64,000 nt of DNA from Craterostigma plantagineum (Eukaryota; Streptophyta; Magnoliopsida; Lamiales; Linderniaceae). The stretch lies in NCBI GenBank assembly GCA_027422505.1, contig JAPQWV010000634.1:186001-250000 (forward strand), given 5' to 3'. The stretch's first letter is position 1. Every line of letters starts with the position of its first letter. This document shows positions 1-11,143 of the stretch, one piece after another. The notes beneath the pieces are model-generated. The model was not told the DNA's origin. It did not search any database and saw only the letters and a list, made by a program, of their open reading frames with translations. A program made the translations under genes and the position numbers.

Positions 1-1
1 C

Positions 2-604
2 CCATCAAATCACAGAGGTAGCAGAGAAAAACAGAGAATGAAAGACGGTAAAGTAGGCTCTTTCTCTGCTCAGCCCTTGTCTTTCGTATCGAGCGGGATT
101 TTGAACAACGAAAGCCCGCAATCGAATGACCCAAAAGAAAAAGCCCCCGAGGGCAGAGTCACCCCTACTCGTGTAGATTATGGCTCCTTTGAAATGCACA
201 CAACTGGGTTTGGATCAAAGATGATGGCTAAGATGGGATACGTTGAAGGCCAAGGATTGGGAAAAGAAGGCCAAGGCATAGCCCAGCCCATCGAAGTGAT
301 CCAACGGCCTAAATCTCTCGGATTGGGTATGGAAGTTGTTGAAAGTACTACCGTTTCGGCGGGTGGCCAGTCTTTGCCTGGGAACAGATCGACGAGCCGA
401 GGTGGGAAATCTTCGGGGGAGAAGCATAAGAGGAGTAGTGAGATTGGTGCATTTGAGAAGCATACTAAGGGTTTTGGGTCTAAAATGATGGCTAAGATGG
501 GATTTGTTGAAGGCATGGGCTTGGGGAAGGATTCTCAAGGCATTGTTCAGCCTTTGGTTGCTGTGAGGAGGCCAAAAGCTAGGGGACTTGGTGCCAAGAT
601 TTGA
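2..604 (+). CDS. Tandem G-patch protein, C-terminal part (gene begins left of window)
   Basis: The frame is open from the left edge, so the methionine at 38 is probably internal and this is the last exon of a longer gene. Two G-patch modules are visible, at about residues 50-95 and 140-187 counted from that methionine. Each has the GFGSKMMAKMG core, then a GLGK turn and a final basic RPK-x-x-GLG. G-patches bind and activate DEAH/DExD RNA helicases or bind RNA, in splicing or ribosome maturation. Two near-identical C-terminal G-patches separated by a Ser/Lys-rich linker resemble the plant R3H plus G-patch proteins such as Arabidopsis At3g09850. The R3H part would lie upstream and is not visible. 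The family call is confident; the exact ortholog is inferred. Confidence 0.8.
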   Translation, partial: PSNHRGSREKQRMKDGKVGSFSAQPLSFVSSGILNNESPQSNDPKEKAPEGRVTPTRVDYGSFEMHTTGFGSKMMAKMGYVEGQGLGKEGQGIAQPIEVIQRPKSLGLGMEVVESTTVSAGGQSLPGNRSTSRGGKSSGEKHKRSSEIGAFEKHTKGFGSKMMAKMGFVEGMGLGKDSQGIVQPLVAVRRPKARGLGAKI

Positions 605-1413
605 GATGTAATGTTCTAATCGTTTGCTTGTTTTTATTTTATTTAATTTGATAGAATCTATTATGTTATAATAATTCGGGTTGATGTAGTAGTGTATTGT
701 GCCAAGAACATTTTTTCAAGGGTTTCTACTATGGTTGGGTTGAAGAATATTCCATCGATCCCCGTTATCTTTATCACATATATTGGTGGGCACGTAAATT
801 AAGATAGTATTATTATAATAATATAGTACAATGAAAAGGTAAAATATTTGACACAGCTTTTAAGATATTTAATATTATTATATTGGTTGTTTGTGATATG
901 TTTTTTACTAAATAAGGAAGGGTGATAAAATTATTGGGACACCCGAAATGGAAAATGTGATAAAATTAGCGGGACGGATGGAGTATTAAGTTTAAAATGG
1001 AGACTATTTGGGTTCTCATTTTCTTGTCATGTTAGAAGGTAATTCGTAAACTATTATCATACTTTATGTTTATGCCAATCTCAATCAAATCTGAATCTTA
1101 CTGGGAGTTTTAGAAGCCGACCAACCAACGGGGACAATTTGTCATCATATATTTTCCTGTTAGTATCGTTGCAATTTTCCTTTTTTTTTTTTGTCTCAAT
1201 AGTCATTATATGAACAAATAATATGAGATATTTTTTTTAACAAAGGATACTACTATATGGAAATGCATACACAAGAACATAAATTGGAGCGCCTTACCTT
1301 AGTGATCAATTTAATGAAACTCTAAATGCATGCATCAAAAAAATCCCACCAAAACAATATAAAAAAAGGAATACCCAAATGCTATTATTTATTATTCCTC
1401 GTAAATCGGTTCA
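605..1413. other. Intergenic, AT-rich, one MITE-like terminus
   Basis: Holds the 3' flanks of the G-patch gene (+) and of the small Cys-containing gene (-), which converge here. No coding region is supported. The only recognisable element is a Stowaway-like end near 960-985, listed separately. Confidence 0.6.
960..985. mobile_element. Stowaway-like MITE terminus (solo end)
   Basis: Reading GGGACGGATGGAG followed by TA, this is the reverse complement of the CTCC(A/C)TCCGTCCC terminus typical of plant Stowaway elements of the Tc1/mariner group, which insert at TA. I could not find a matching opposite end within the preceding few hundred bases, so this is either a decayed copy or a solo end. 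Confidence 0.45.
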
Positions 1414-1797
1414 TCAGATCTTGTATGGAGGGGAAACCATGTGAGGATCCTCCTCGCGCAGAATCGCATGCGTCCGAACCCTTCTGATGTTCTGATCGCC
1501 CGTCGCCGTCGTCGGAGCCACGACCGGCGAGGAAGTGTTCGACTGGCACGGCGACGGCGCGGCCAAGCACCCCTCGCTCCACGTCCTCCTTATGGGGTAC
1601 GACAAATTGTTCGAGCATCGATTCGCGCACTGCTGCTGAGCTCCTCCGCCGCCGCCGCCGCCGCGTGACTTGTGGAGGGCGCACTTGCAGTTCTTGTGGT
1701 ACGGACGCCTGTGGACGCCCATGTCTCCGCCGGAGATGCAGCCTTCGAACATTCCCCAGAGGAAACCGTCGCCGCCGGCCGCACTCCCCGACGCCAT
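1414..1797 (-). CDS. Small plant-specific protein with HKNCxCxLHK motif
   Basis: A 127-residue intronless frame with high GC content and codon use unlike the AT-rich flanks, which supports coding. Features are an N-terminal Gly/Phe stretch, a Cys-containing HKNCKCALHKS motif near residue 35, a poly-Gly run, and a LSYPIRRTWSEG segment near residue 66. The tail is low complexity. The Cys motif plus the (I/L)xxPxRRxWSEG box recurs in short uncharacterised plant proteins. No enzyme domain, signal peptide or membrane segment is evident. The function is unknown. Other frames over the same bases lack these motifs and look like shadows. Confidence 0.6.
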   Translation of the reverse strand: MASGSAAGGDGFLWGMFEGCISGGDMGVHRRPYHKNCKCALHKSRGGGGGGGAQQQCANRCSNNLSYPIRRTWSEGCLAAPSPCQSNTSSPVVAPTTATGDQNIRRVRTHAILREEDPHMVSPPYKI

Positions 1798-3240
1798 CGA
1801 TTGTTAGTTAGCCGAGGGTTTTTCGCCCCTCTCTGCCTCTGATTTCCGATCGATTGAGAGACGGTTTTTAGCTCTCCCTATTTTCTGACTGATTAGCTGT
1901 TGATCGATCGATGGGTGGTGAGAGAATTGAGGAGAAGACGTTCGTTTGTGTGAAGGTAACCAATGGCGTGTGCTTCATTCATGCGAAAACGCAGACAAAA
2001 ATGAGAAACGCAGGTGGAAGGTTTGACGAGGTTATATATTACTACTATATTTAGCAAATTATGTGCAAATATATTAGTGTATTTTATATTTTTGTATGGT
2101 ATTATTAGTTAAGTTATTCAGAATAAAATTCTAAAACCAAAGAATGAAATTGTAGTAAATTAAAATACTAAGGATTAATGAAAGTCAAATTAAGGATTAA
2201 ACCTCCAATCTCCCAAGTCTATCATGATTTGTACGGTGTTAATGTGCATTTAAGTAATATTAATAAATATATAAAAAATGACAATTGAGTCATTTTTCAA
2301 GTAATCTTCGTTCATGTAATACGAGAATAGTTTTACATATGAAATTATTAATTTTTAATTTATACGGGACCTGTAGAATTTATCAAAAGTCTATTATCTT
2401 ATAATTTTATAGAATTATTAATTTAGTACGTTATCCCCGAGTCGGGACTGACTGAAAATATTATATTAAAGAGTTTATTAAATTATCGACTATTAATTTA
2501 TAGAGTTTCTACTGTACATGTCGTTTAGGATATTACACGCATATCAAGGAATAAAGTAAAATCTCCATTATACATTTAATTAATTATGTTATCTAATTTA
2601 ATTTAACAAGTTTTATGAAAGATAAGGGGTGGAAATAATCAATACTGCTTATCTTGAAAACTGTAAACGACATGTATTTAAAAATAAAATTAAATTCTAG
2701 AACCACATGTATTGAGTAACATAGGGAGCATCTATTTGACACACCAAATAATAGTTTATAGTCACCCTAATACATGGGATCTGACCTGTAAAATTAATTA
2801 ATTATTATCAAATCTCGGCACGTTCCAATCACGTGGTATGCGAGGGCCAATTATGAAGACCAACTAATGCCAGATCGACGTCGATTTATTTAATTATTAA
2901 TTAACAATTATTTAATAACTAAGGTATCATCATGAACGATCAATTCTCCTAGTTATATTTCCTAGAATAAAATATGGCTAAAAATTGGATTTAAATCCTA
3001 AATTTAGAAAGAATAGTAAAAAATTATTAGTAATATATTTTATATGTTTCTCTTTTGCCTTTTGGTTATATTTTCACAGACAAGCGTTTATCCGATTAAA
3101 AGAATTGTAATGACGATTTAGCCCTTATAGGTGACGTCTACCACACTTAACAATAATAGGTGGACCCTTCGTTCACATTCGCATTTATTTATAGCTTGCT
3201 TGCAAGGATCAGAAAGCGCATATTCCATCTTTAGCTTTTC
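1798..3240. other. Intergenic, divergent promoters
   Basis: AT-rich DNA between the small Cys-containing gene (-) and PAP26 (+). A TATA-like TATTTATAG at about 3186-3194 is suitably placed for PAP26 transcription starting shortly after 3210. No repeats with clear ends and no coding frame were seen. Confidence 0.5.
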
Positions 3241-3248
3241 GATTCCAG

Positions 3249-3759
3249 GTAGGTGCCGATCTTTTCTAGGCCTTGGATCCGTGTGTCGAATCTGAATCAG
3301 TGTCGTTTTTGTCTATGGATTAACCTTATCAAATGTTTATTTGCTTAAATTATTGAGTTGGAGATTTCGTGGTGGCCTGGCGTTCATGGACTTTGCATGA
3401 AAATTGCGCTTTTGATGTCGTTTCTGTATTCGCATTGCAGTTTTGGATGCTTACTGGTTATTGAATGCTTAAATCTCTGTCCTGTATGTTATGCCATCAT
3501 TACTGAGCTGACTGAGGTTTGTTGGATGATTCATGTCCATAGAATTGAAGTGTTCTGTGATATGATTGTATAATTAGACTGCATAGATATTTTCCTTTCT
3601 TGTGTATGAATATGAGATTTTTGGTGGTTAGAGAATTTTTATGGATTCATATATTTCATGGACAAATGTTCTGACGATTGGTTGATTGATCTGTTTCGGT
3701 CTTCTTGGTTTGTTAGTGTCATCGGAGCCTTTGCCTTGAAATGTGCTGATTTGCTTTAG
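3249..3759 (+). other. 5'-UTR intron of PAP26
   Basis: A consensus donor (CCAG|GTAGGT) just after the presumed start site and a pyrimidine-rich acceptor (TTGCTTTAG|AAG) nine bases before the start codon bound a 0.5-kb leader intron. Such introns often raise expression in plants. It is inferred from splice signals only. Confidence 0.5.
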
Positions 3760-3768
3760 AAGAACGCT

Positions 3769-6680
3769 ATGACCGAATTTAGCAGAAAGCGTAAGGGCTC
3801 GGTGTTGGTCCAACTACTTGTATTTACATGTGTTCTGTTGAGCTGCTTAGGCAATGGGAATGCTGGTGTGACCAGTCGTTTTGTTCGTAATGAGTGGCCA
3901 TCTGTTGATATCCCCCTTGACAATGAAGCTTTTGCTGTTCCTAAAGGGTATAATGCTCCACAGCAAGTAAGCTTTTAACGCATTCTGATACGGACCATGT
4001 GCTTAACTAAACGTGCCTGTTTATCGCCACAATAAAATTGGGACTAGTTTACCATTCAATTACATATCACAATTCTTTGCATTTCAGGTTCACATTACGC
4101 AAGGTGACTATGATGGAAAGGCGGTGATTGTTTCATGGGTGACAGCTGATGAAATAGGTTCCAACGAAGTCCGTTACGGCTTATCAGAAGGGACATATGA
4201 TCTCAGTGCTGAGGGTTCAGTCCTAAACTACACCTTTCACACCTACAAATCTGGATATATTCATCATTGCTTGATTGATGGACTTGAGGTAAGGTGCACA
4301 TGAACTTGCAGGGGGCTATTTTAATCAGACAATATTAATTAAGAGACAAACAGCTTTTATGTTCTGGTCTGAAGTGCTAATTTACACAAGTAATGAGTAT
4401 TGAATGCAAAAGGTTCTTAGACACTAGGCTGTTGGCTTTTCATACTCTTCCACTTCCCTCGCTGAGAGGTACTTACATTTGCAGTACGACACGAAATACT
4501 ACTATGAGATTGGCGATGGGGATTCTTCTAGAAGGTTCTGGTTTCAAACTCCTCCAAAGATTGATCCAGATGCTCCTTACAAATTTGGCATTATTGGTTA
4601 GTGCTCCTTGGACTTGGACATTTTTAAGGAGCATTTCTTTTTGGTGATTGTAACTCAACTCAATTTCCTCGTAGGTGATCTTGGTCAGACATATAATTCT
4701 TTATCCACTCTCGAACATTACATACAGACAGAGGCACAATCTGTCTTATTTGTTGGAGATCTTTCTTATGCTGATAGATATAAGTATAATGATGTTGGTG
4801 TCCGTTGGGATACATGGGGTCGTTTTGTAGAACGAGTTGCGGCATATCAGCCTTGGATATGGACGGCTGGAAATCATGAAATAGAGTACTTTCCGTATAT
4901 GGTAAGACTTGAATTAAGATTTACCCATTTTCCTTCCATCTTAATTTAATTGGCGGGTCTTTCTGTTATTTCGCTCATTCCTTCACTATTACCATGTAGC
5001 AATGTTATTGTGTGTCACAAAACAGATCTTTATATTACAATTTATGTGTTACACCGGTTAACCCTGTTGGGGTTTCACAAGTTAGGCACCCTTAAATAAG
5101 TGAAGGAGATATCTAGCTCAATACTGCCTTCTATATGTGAATGTCATCACTCCATACCCTATAGTTATCCCGATCTTCTTGCAACTTTTTTTCGCACATC
5201 ACACTTGCAAGCTTTCATACTTAATTATAGCATACTACAACTTATGATAACTTTCATTTAATGCAATTGACATACAATCCATTCCTTTATTCAGGGAGAA
5301 GTCACTCCTTTCAGAAATTACGTCCAAAGATACCCTACTCCTCATCTTGCTTGTGGAAGCAGTAACTCTCTTTGGTATTCTATCAGGCGTGCATCTGCTC
5401 ACATTATTGTTCTCTCCAGCTACTCTCCATTTGGTATTCACTATTTCAATGCCGGTCTAGATTTCATTTGGCTGCTTTATATATCTATGCATGTTAAGTT
5501 TATACTAGGAAACGGTATCTAGCACGTTGTGGTAGCTTCTCAAAACTGGAATGATGATCATTATTTCCTACCCCATACAGGCTAAACTTCAATATTCATG
5601 TGTTGAGCCTCTCTTTGTTTGACTACTTTAGAACAGCTGATTATTATTGTGATTTAAATTTGTCACTCGAAAACTCTACAGCATTATAAATGTTTTATCC
5701 TGTCTCTCCAGTCCCAGAAATTTATATATCTATCATTTGCAGTGAAATACACGCCACAATATACATGGCTTGAAGAAGAGTTCAAGAGGGTGGATAGGGA
5801 GAAGACCCCATGGCTTATTGTTCTGATGCATGCCCCTATCTACAACAGTAACAATGCTCATTTCATGGAAGGGGAGAGCATCAGGGCTGTCTTTGAGAGC
5901 TGGTTCTGCCGATACAAAGTAGATGTCATATTTGCTGGCCACGTCCATGCTTATGAAAGATCGGTTGGCATCTTCTCTCTTTTTTGTTTCCTTTTCCCTT
6001 CATGCATGCTTACTTAAGGAAGGCCGATCGATCAGTCCAGTGGTTTATTTTACATAAGAAAGTGAATTTTGTTACTATTTCCCTACAATGGGTAGATAAA
6101 ACTCGAGCACTTTTTCAATGTTGATATTCTTTTTCACTCATGAAATCTTATTTTGCTTTATGATGACTGAGTTTCTTGTTTCAGTACCGTATCTCAAGTG
6201 TTAGGTACAACGGAACAACTGGAAGTTCATATCCTGTACCAGAAAAATCTGCTCCTGTGTACATTACAGTTGGGGATGGTGGAAATCAAGAAGGTCTTGC
6301 TCTTAGGTAAAGATCTCTTAAAGCCATCTAAACCTAGTGTTTTTCTTTTTTATATATAAATCTTGCTATTCAGTAGAGATAACTATACGGAAAATCCCCT
6401 TTTGATACATGCAATCGCAAGCACCTTTCTCCGTAAAAAACAAATGGGTCTATGAAAATACTTTTTGCTTCTGTATAGATTTAGGGATCCCCAGCCAGAT
6501 TACTCAGCGTTCCGCGAAGCCAGCTATGGACATTCTACTCTAGAGATCAAAAACAGAACACACGCTTTGTACCACTGGAATCGAAACGACGATGGAAAGA
6601 GAGTGCCAACTGATTCTTTCGTGCTACACAACCAATACTGGTATGCAAACACTTCATTACACACGACGAATTCATTCATT

Positions 6681-6732
<52 letters not shown>

Positions 6733-6847
6733 TCGGAATATGTCGGTGTTGGTGGGTTTCAGGGGACACAATCATAGGAGACGGAAACTGAAGAAAAAGT
6801 ATCTCCACTCCGTCCTGTCAAACTTCGCAATGACCCATACATTCTGA
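3769..6847 (+). CDS. PAP26: Purple acid phosphatase, PAP26-type
   Basis: Nine exons: 3769-3966, 4088-4288, 4485-4596, 4675-4901, 5295-5433, 5743-5963, 6185-6306, 6479-6640 and 6763-6847. They join in phase into about 488 residues. The protein is a binuclear Fe(III)-metal phosphomonoesterase of the vacuole or cell wall that recycles phosphate from organic esters. Residues 1-33 form a hydrophobic signal peptide. The five metal-ligand blocks are present in order: GDLG near 170, GDLSYAD near 197, GNHE near 236, VLMH near 319 and GHVH near 358. The FVLHNQYW segment and basic RRRKLKKKY tail are PAP26-like. The usual length is about 475. PAP26 is the main Pi-starvation acid phosphatase in Arabidopsis. 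No defects were seen. Confidence 0.93.
6683..6729. repeat. (CT)n microsatellite in the last intron of PAP26
   Basis: About 23 uninterrupted CT units lie just upstream of the acceptor of the final exon, where they also serve as the polypyrimidine tract. It is probably length-polymorphic. Confidence 0.9.
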
Positions 6848-7670
6848 ATGCAGAGGGGTGAAAAAGCACATAACGGTAATCTCTGGGTCTGAGTTTAAAT
6901 TCTGTATGATTTTACAAGATCGCTAAAGGTTCAGATGTGTTTGATTTGATGTAATAATCTTCCTGTTTTATATTTCCGAATAAAAGTGTGGCTTTTATTA
7001 AAATCATACGTGAACTCAGCCATCTTGTGGTTGTATTGTAATCTCAGGATGCATTAGGTCTTTCATGGACTTGATAAATGGCATGTATGATGGTTGATTA
7101 GAGATGGTTACTCTCCTTCGTATTTGTGTTGACTTATACTTTGGATTTTATTTAGGAAAATTCGAAGTTGCATGTTAAGTTATTATAAACTAGCATATCT
7201 CTACAAATAGGGAATTATCACCCATTTCAAAAAGATTGCACAAAATAATTGTAAAAGGTGTGGTAGCAATAATCTTTATCGCATAATTTGTTTGTCACTA
7301 CCTACATATTCTGAGTTAGCATCTAACGTCCTCGTTCCACTTCATCACATGGCTTAAAAGTCATACTCCGAGGAAATAGTAGCAAAAAAAAAAAAGAGCA
7401 CGATTAGTTCGAAGCAGCAGAATTCAACGACGGCTATCGCTTCGCCTAACTAATATCTAGCTTCGAATTAACCGTAAAGACTAAATCGAAAAACAATAAT
7501 AATATAAAAAGATAATTACGTTTCCACCTTTTATTTAAGTGTTCATTTCCCCTTTATTAATTAATTTAATTTTGCTGTCTTTCAAATTTTCGCAGCGTGA
7601 AAATTGAAATAGTACGCTACAATTGAGGAAAAATTTAAGATACTGCCACGTAGACTCTCCAGCTTAAAAA
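6848..7670. other. Intergenic
   Basis: The PAP26 3' UTR (a possible polyadenylation signal AATAAA near 6980) and the promoter of the ALP1-like gene. AT-rich; no further feature recognised. Confidence 0.5.
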
Positions 7671-9038
7671 ATGGCGACAGTCGGCGGAGCTACGAAGAGG
7701 CGCGTCGGCCGCCGCCGAGGACGTCGGAAGCAAAAGGCGATACCCGCCGCCGAGAAACTCACCGATCCGAGCCACCACCGCCACAGTCGCCTCTCCGCCG
7801 CGATGCCCCTCCTTATCTCGGCCGCTTCCGCCGCGCGCTCCTTCCTCCTCCGCCACGACCTCCGCCTTAGCCCCTCGCAGTCCCTGCAATTGGAGTCACT
7901 CCTCTCCTCCACTTCGAATTCCCTCGCAAATCTCGTGTCTCTCCTCTCTCTAACGCTACCCCCAATCCCACCGCCGCCGCCGCCGACCGCCGTTCAATCC
8001 ACTTGGTTCGACTCTCTACTCTCTTCATCCTCCGACCACGACCGCCGATGGATCGAATTTTTCGGACTCTCCAAACCCTCATTCACTCTACTGCAGCTCC
8101 TCCTCACTCCATCGCTCTCATCGCAATCCATCTCCTTGTCGCCTGAAGCTTCACTCGCCGCGACGCTCTTCCGCCTCACCCACGCGGCTTCTTTCTCTGC
8201 ACTCGCTCGCAGGTTTGGTGTGAGCTCACACGTCGCTTGTAAGTCTTTCTACTGCGTGTGCAAAGCAATTGTTGACAACCTTGGCCACTTGTTTGAATTG
8301 GGAACTGACATGGGTAGAATTGTGATGGGTTTTAAGTGGATCTCATTGCCCAACTGCTGTGGGATTCTCGGTGTCGAAAGGTTCGAATTGGAGGATGAGA
8401 ATGAAAATGGTGTCAATGGGTGTTTGTTGGTTCAAGGTTTGGTTGACTCGGAAGGTAGGTTCTTGGATGTATCTGCAGGCTGGCCTGGGATCGAAAAACC
8501 CGAGACTGTGCTGAAGAAATCAAAACTCTACGAAGGGGTAGAGATTTCTCGCGACTATTTAAACGGGCCTTGCTTGGATTTGAACAGCTACGGCGATGAC
8601 AACAGTTTTTCGGTACCTCAGTATGTATTGGGAGATTCTTATTATCCACTTCTGCCTTGGCTCTTGACCCCATTTCGAGGGAAGGGAGAGGAGTTCAGTT
8701 CCTTCGAAACGGCGTTCAACAGCACCCACAAGAAAAGTATGGATCTTTTCAGCTCAGCGTTCGCCAAGGTCAGGCGAAGGTGGAAGCTCTTGGGGAGAAA
8801 ATGGAAGGGGCAGTGCGTCGATGCCTTGCCTTTCGTTGTTGTAGCGTGTTGTTTGCTGCACAACTTTCTCATCAAGTGCAGCGAGGTTTCAGCCGATGAT
8901 GAGTTCTCGTTGGTCGGTGAGGGGTTTTCGGCAGCGTTCTTCGGGGAGGAAAATGACGATGAAGATGAAGACGAGTTGGGGAAGAGAATTAGGGATGCTG
9001 TAGCTTCGTATTTGAGTCGTGTGAATCAGAGACTGTAG
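7671..9038 (+). CDS. Domesticated PIF/Harbinger transposase, ALP1-like
   Basis: A single-exon frame of 455 residues. The first 45 residues are Arg-rich, and the next 80 are Ser/Leu/Pro-rich with a proline run. A region recognisable as the Harbinger DDE_Tnp_4 nuclease fold follows. A helix-turn-helix-like LARRFGVSSHVACKSFYCV segment sits near 180. The strand around GLVDSEGRF near 257 carries the first acid. LGDSYYPLLPWLLTPFR near 320 carries the second. The FNSTHKK...RRRWKLL block near 350-372 should carry the catalytic Glu, but Ser is found there. The C-terminus is acidic. There are no terminal repeats or partner Myb gene nearby, and the frame is intact. These are the marks of a host gene of the ALP1 type, whose Arabidopsis member associates with Polycomb repressive complex 2. 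Nuclease loss is inferred from alignment by eye. Confidence 0.8.
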   Translation: MATVGGATKRRVGRRRGRRKQKAIPAAEKLTDPSHHRHSRLSAAMPLLISAASAARSFLLRHDLRLSPSQSLQLESLLSSTSNSLANLVSLLSLTLPPIPPPPPPTAVQSTWFDSLLSSSSDHDRRWIEFFGLSKPSFTLLQLLLTPSLSSQSISLSPEASLAATLFRLTHAASFSALARRFGVSSHVACKSFYCVCKAIVDNLGHLFELGTDMGRIVMGFKWISLPNCCGILGVERFELEDENENGVNGCLLVQGLVDSEGRFLDVSAGWPGIEKPETVLKKSKLYEGVEISRDYLNGPCLDLNSYGDDNSFSVPQYVLGDSYYPLLPWLLTPFRGKGEEFSSFETAFNSTHKKSMDLFSSAFAKVRRRWKLLGRKWKGQCVDALPFVVVACCLLHNFLIKCSEVSADDEFSLVGEGFSAAFFGEENDDEDEDELGKRIRDAVASYLSRVNQRL

Positions 9039-9367
9039 TTGTTTGTTTGGACTTGTTTAGGATGACGAATGTTGTATTGTAACTTTGGATGATTCTCTAA
9101 TGATACTTCTCTTGGCTCAGCATATGCTAACAGTGTGTAATAACAAAGGGATAACATGGTAGGAAACAAGAAAAACAGAGAAAATCATAATAATAACCCC
9201 AGAAACTGACACAATAGCATGGTCCTGCGAAAGAAAACAAAAGCAGAATCCGATTGAGATACTATCTAACAAATCCCAACTGTTACGCTCGTCTAGGAAG
9301 TTCATAGGAAAATTATGCGTACAAAGATGGAAGGAAACGCATGCAAAGATCTTATTCATGATGTGCT
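9039..9367. other. Convergent intergenic spacer
   Basis: The 3' flanks of the ALP1-like gene (+) and of the acidic-tail gene (-). Nothing else recognised. Confidence 0.5.
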
Positions 9368-10504
9368 TCACTTTCTTTTCTTGGCTGGTGGTTGATCCTC
9401 ATCTTCGTCTTCTTCCTCTTCTTCATCATCGTCGTCACCATCATCGTCGTCACCATCATCATCGTCACCATCGTCGTCGTCGTCATCATCATCACCATCG
9501 TCATCTTCATCAGCTCCACGCCCATTGCCATTTGCCCGACGATCATCCTCGGGATCACCATCCTCATCCTCTTCGCCTTCTTCGCCGCCCGAAAAGTCTT
9601 CATCCCCATCATCATCGTCTTCCTCTTGGTTATCATCATCGCCATCTTCTTCATCATCATCCTCTGTGTCACTCCCATCTTTTTGTTTGCGAATGTGCTT
9701 ATCCAAGTTATGAAGTGCACCCAAGGGAAACCTGCTGGGATTATTTACAAGTATCATTCTTATCTTGCTTTGAGCCATACTTCGTATTACAACTTATAGA
9801 AAAAGTGAACTTACTGTTCCTCAGCTAGTTCTGACATTTCTTCAGCAGCATTCAGGAGAGACCCAGCCTGTTAAAAGGAACCTAAAATTACTCCGAAGAA
9901 GGGGTGATGGTAAATTTAAAAGATGAAAAAATTCACTCTTTCCTAGAACGAGAGAGGACAGAATAAGGTTGTCTAGGATTAAGCTAAGGATAAGCAGGAT
10001 CAGGTAACAGTTCAACGAGATTAAAACAGAAGCAACCCCAAAAGTAAGCTTCTATAATTCTCTAAGTTCAAAGGGTTCATATACAAAGAGTAATCGATGC
10101 TCCTTCTGTTTCAGTTTCCCAGAAAGAGTTGACACAATCAGCAAAACAATAAAACAAAACTCAGAAAAAGACAATAAACGGCCAACAAAGTTCGAATGTC
10201 TTAACCCAATAAGGACAGCGACAAGAGTAAGACTAGTATCGAAAGATTGTAAGAACAGAGGCAGCAATATAGTTCCTCAAAATCCGTGAGCGAAATTTCA
10301 AAAAGCAAACTAATTTTGACGAAAATAAGAACGCCCTGGGAAAAGACTTGTAAAAAGACGAACTTTTACCAGCATAAGAAGGCAAGCAACGGTTCTTTGC
10401 GCCGTCAAAATGGTGGTGACCACCACAGCCTCCTTGAATGCGCACGCCGCCATTTGTTGCTTGCTCAGTTCACCCTTGTAACCACTCAACCTACTCAGCT
10501 CCAT
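9368..10504 (-). CDS. Small nuclear-type protein with a long Asp/Glu tail
   Basis: Three exons fit in phase: 10370-10504, 9815-9867 and 9368-9731 (or 9734). The product is about 183 residues. The N-terminal 60 residues form a short hydrophobic/Ala-rich segment containing KEAVVVTTILTAQRT. A middle LGALHNLDKHIRKQKDG is followed by about 85 residues that are almost wholly Asp/Glu/Gly, ending in a PPAKKRK nuclear-localisation-like signal. The acidic tail resembles prothymosin- or histone-chaperone-type tails, but no defining fold is seen. Such plant proteins are often mislabelled VHS3-like because of the acid run. The function is unknown. GAT/GAC trinucleotide repeats between about 9420 and 9500 encode the tail and may vary in length. 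Confidence 0.6.
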
Positions 10505-11143
10505 CCGTCAAAGAAAATTAGAAAAAAGCTAAACCCTCAGCTAACGAGAAAACGAACGAAAGCTCAGAAACGAAAAAAATGGCAGATTTGAGCGTTTTTC
10601 TGTCTTGTGCCTGAGAGCGAGACAGAGAGAGGGTAGGGTTGAATTTCAGGCCCAAGATTAGGGCTTTGGTCTTCGAATGATTGGATCAAGGGTTTTGTGG
10701 GGATACAATCGTATTACTCACATTTGCAGGGGCTAATGTGCAAACATTTCCAACATATATTTATTGCAATTAGAACTCACGAAATCCGTGTAGAATAATT
10801 TAATTGATGAAGCGCGTCGTGGGTCGCACCGTATATTAACTGTTTGACCCGACTTGGTACCCGGGAAATATCATAGTGGCGGTTTATATTATTATTTTTG
10901 GAGCCAAATAAATGGATCGTTTTCATCTATTGGCCCGACCCGGTCAACTCTTTCTCCTTCCCGGAAAAACTCTTCTCTCTCAAACGTATTTAATGGGTCA
11001 GATTATTACGCTGCTTTGATTCATTCATTTTCAATTTCATGTGTTGATTGTCAAACCAATCGAGTCAAATCCTCGTGGTTCTTTGATAACATATTTCTAT
11101 TGGTTTGATTTTTTTCGTTGATACTGTTATTGTAATTGTATCT
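10505..11143. other. Divergent promoter region (acidic-tail gene / TIP1)
   Basis: A 640-bp spacer between divergently transcribed genes. It contains the 5' UTRs of both; an in-frame upstream ATG at 11105 lies in the TIP1 leader. No TATA box is convincing on either side. Confidence 0.4.

Noticed and set aside
1441..1668. Arg-rich + strand frame opposite the small Cys-containing gene
   Set aside because: Composition is a reflection of GC-rich codons on the other strand; no motif.
9358..9828. His-rich and hydrophobic frames antisense to the acidic tail
   Set aside because: These are the complements of GAT/GAC repeats that encode Asp in the real gene; no start context or conservation.
11105..11143. 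Upstream in-frame ATG as the TIP1 start
   Set aside because: Adds a hydrophobic 13-residue stretch not seen in the family; the 11144 ATG gives the usual acidic N-terminus.
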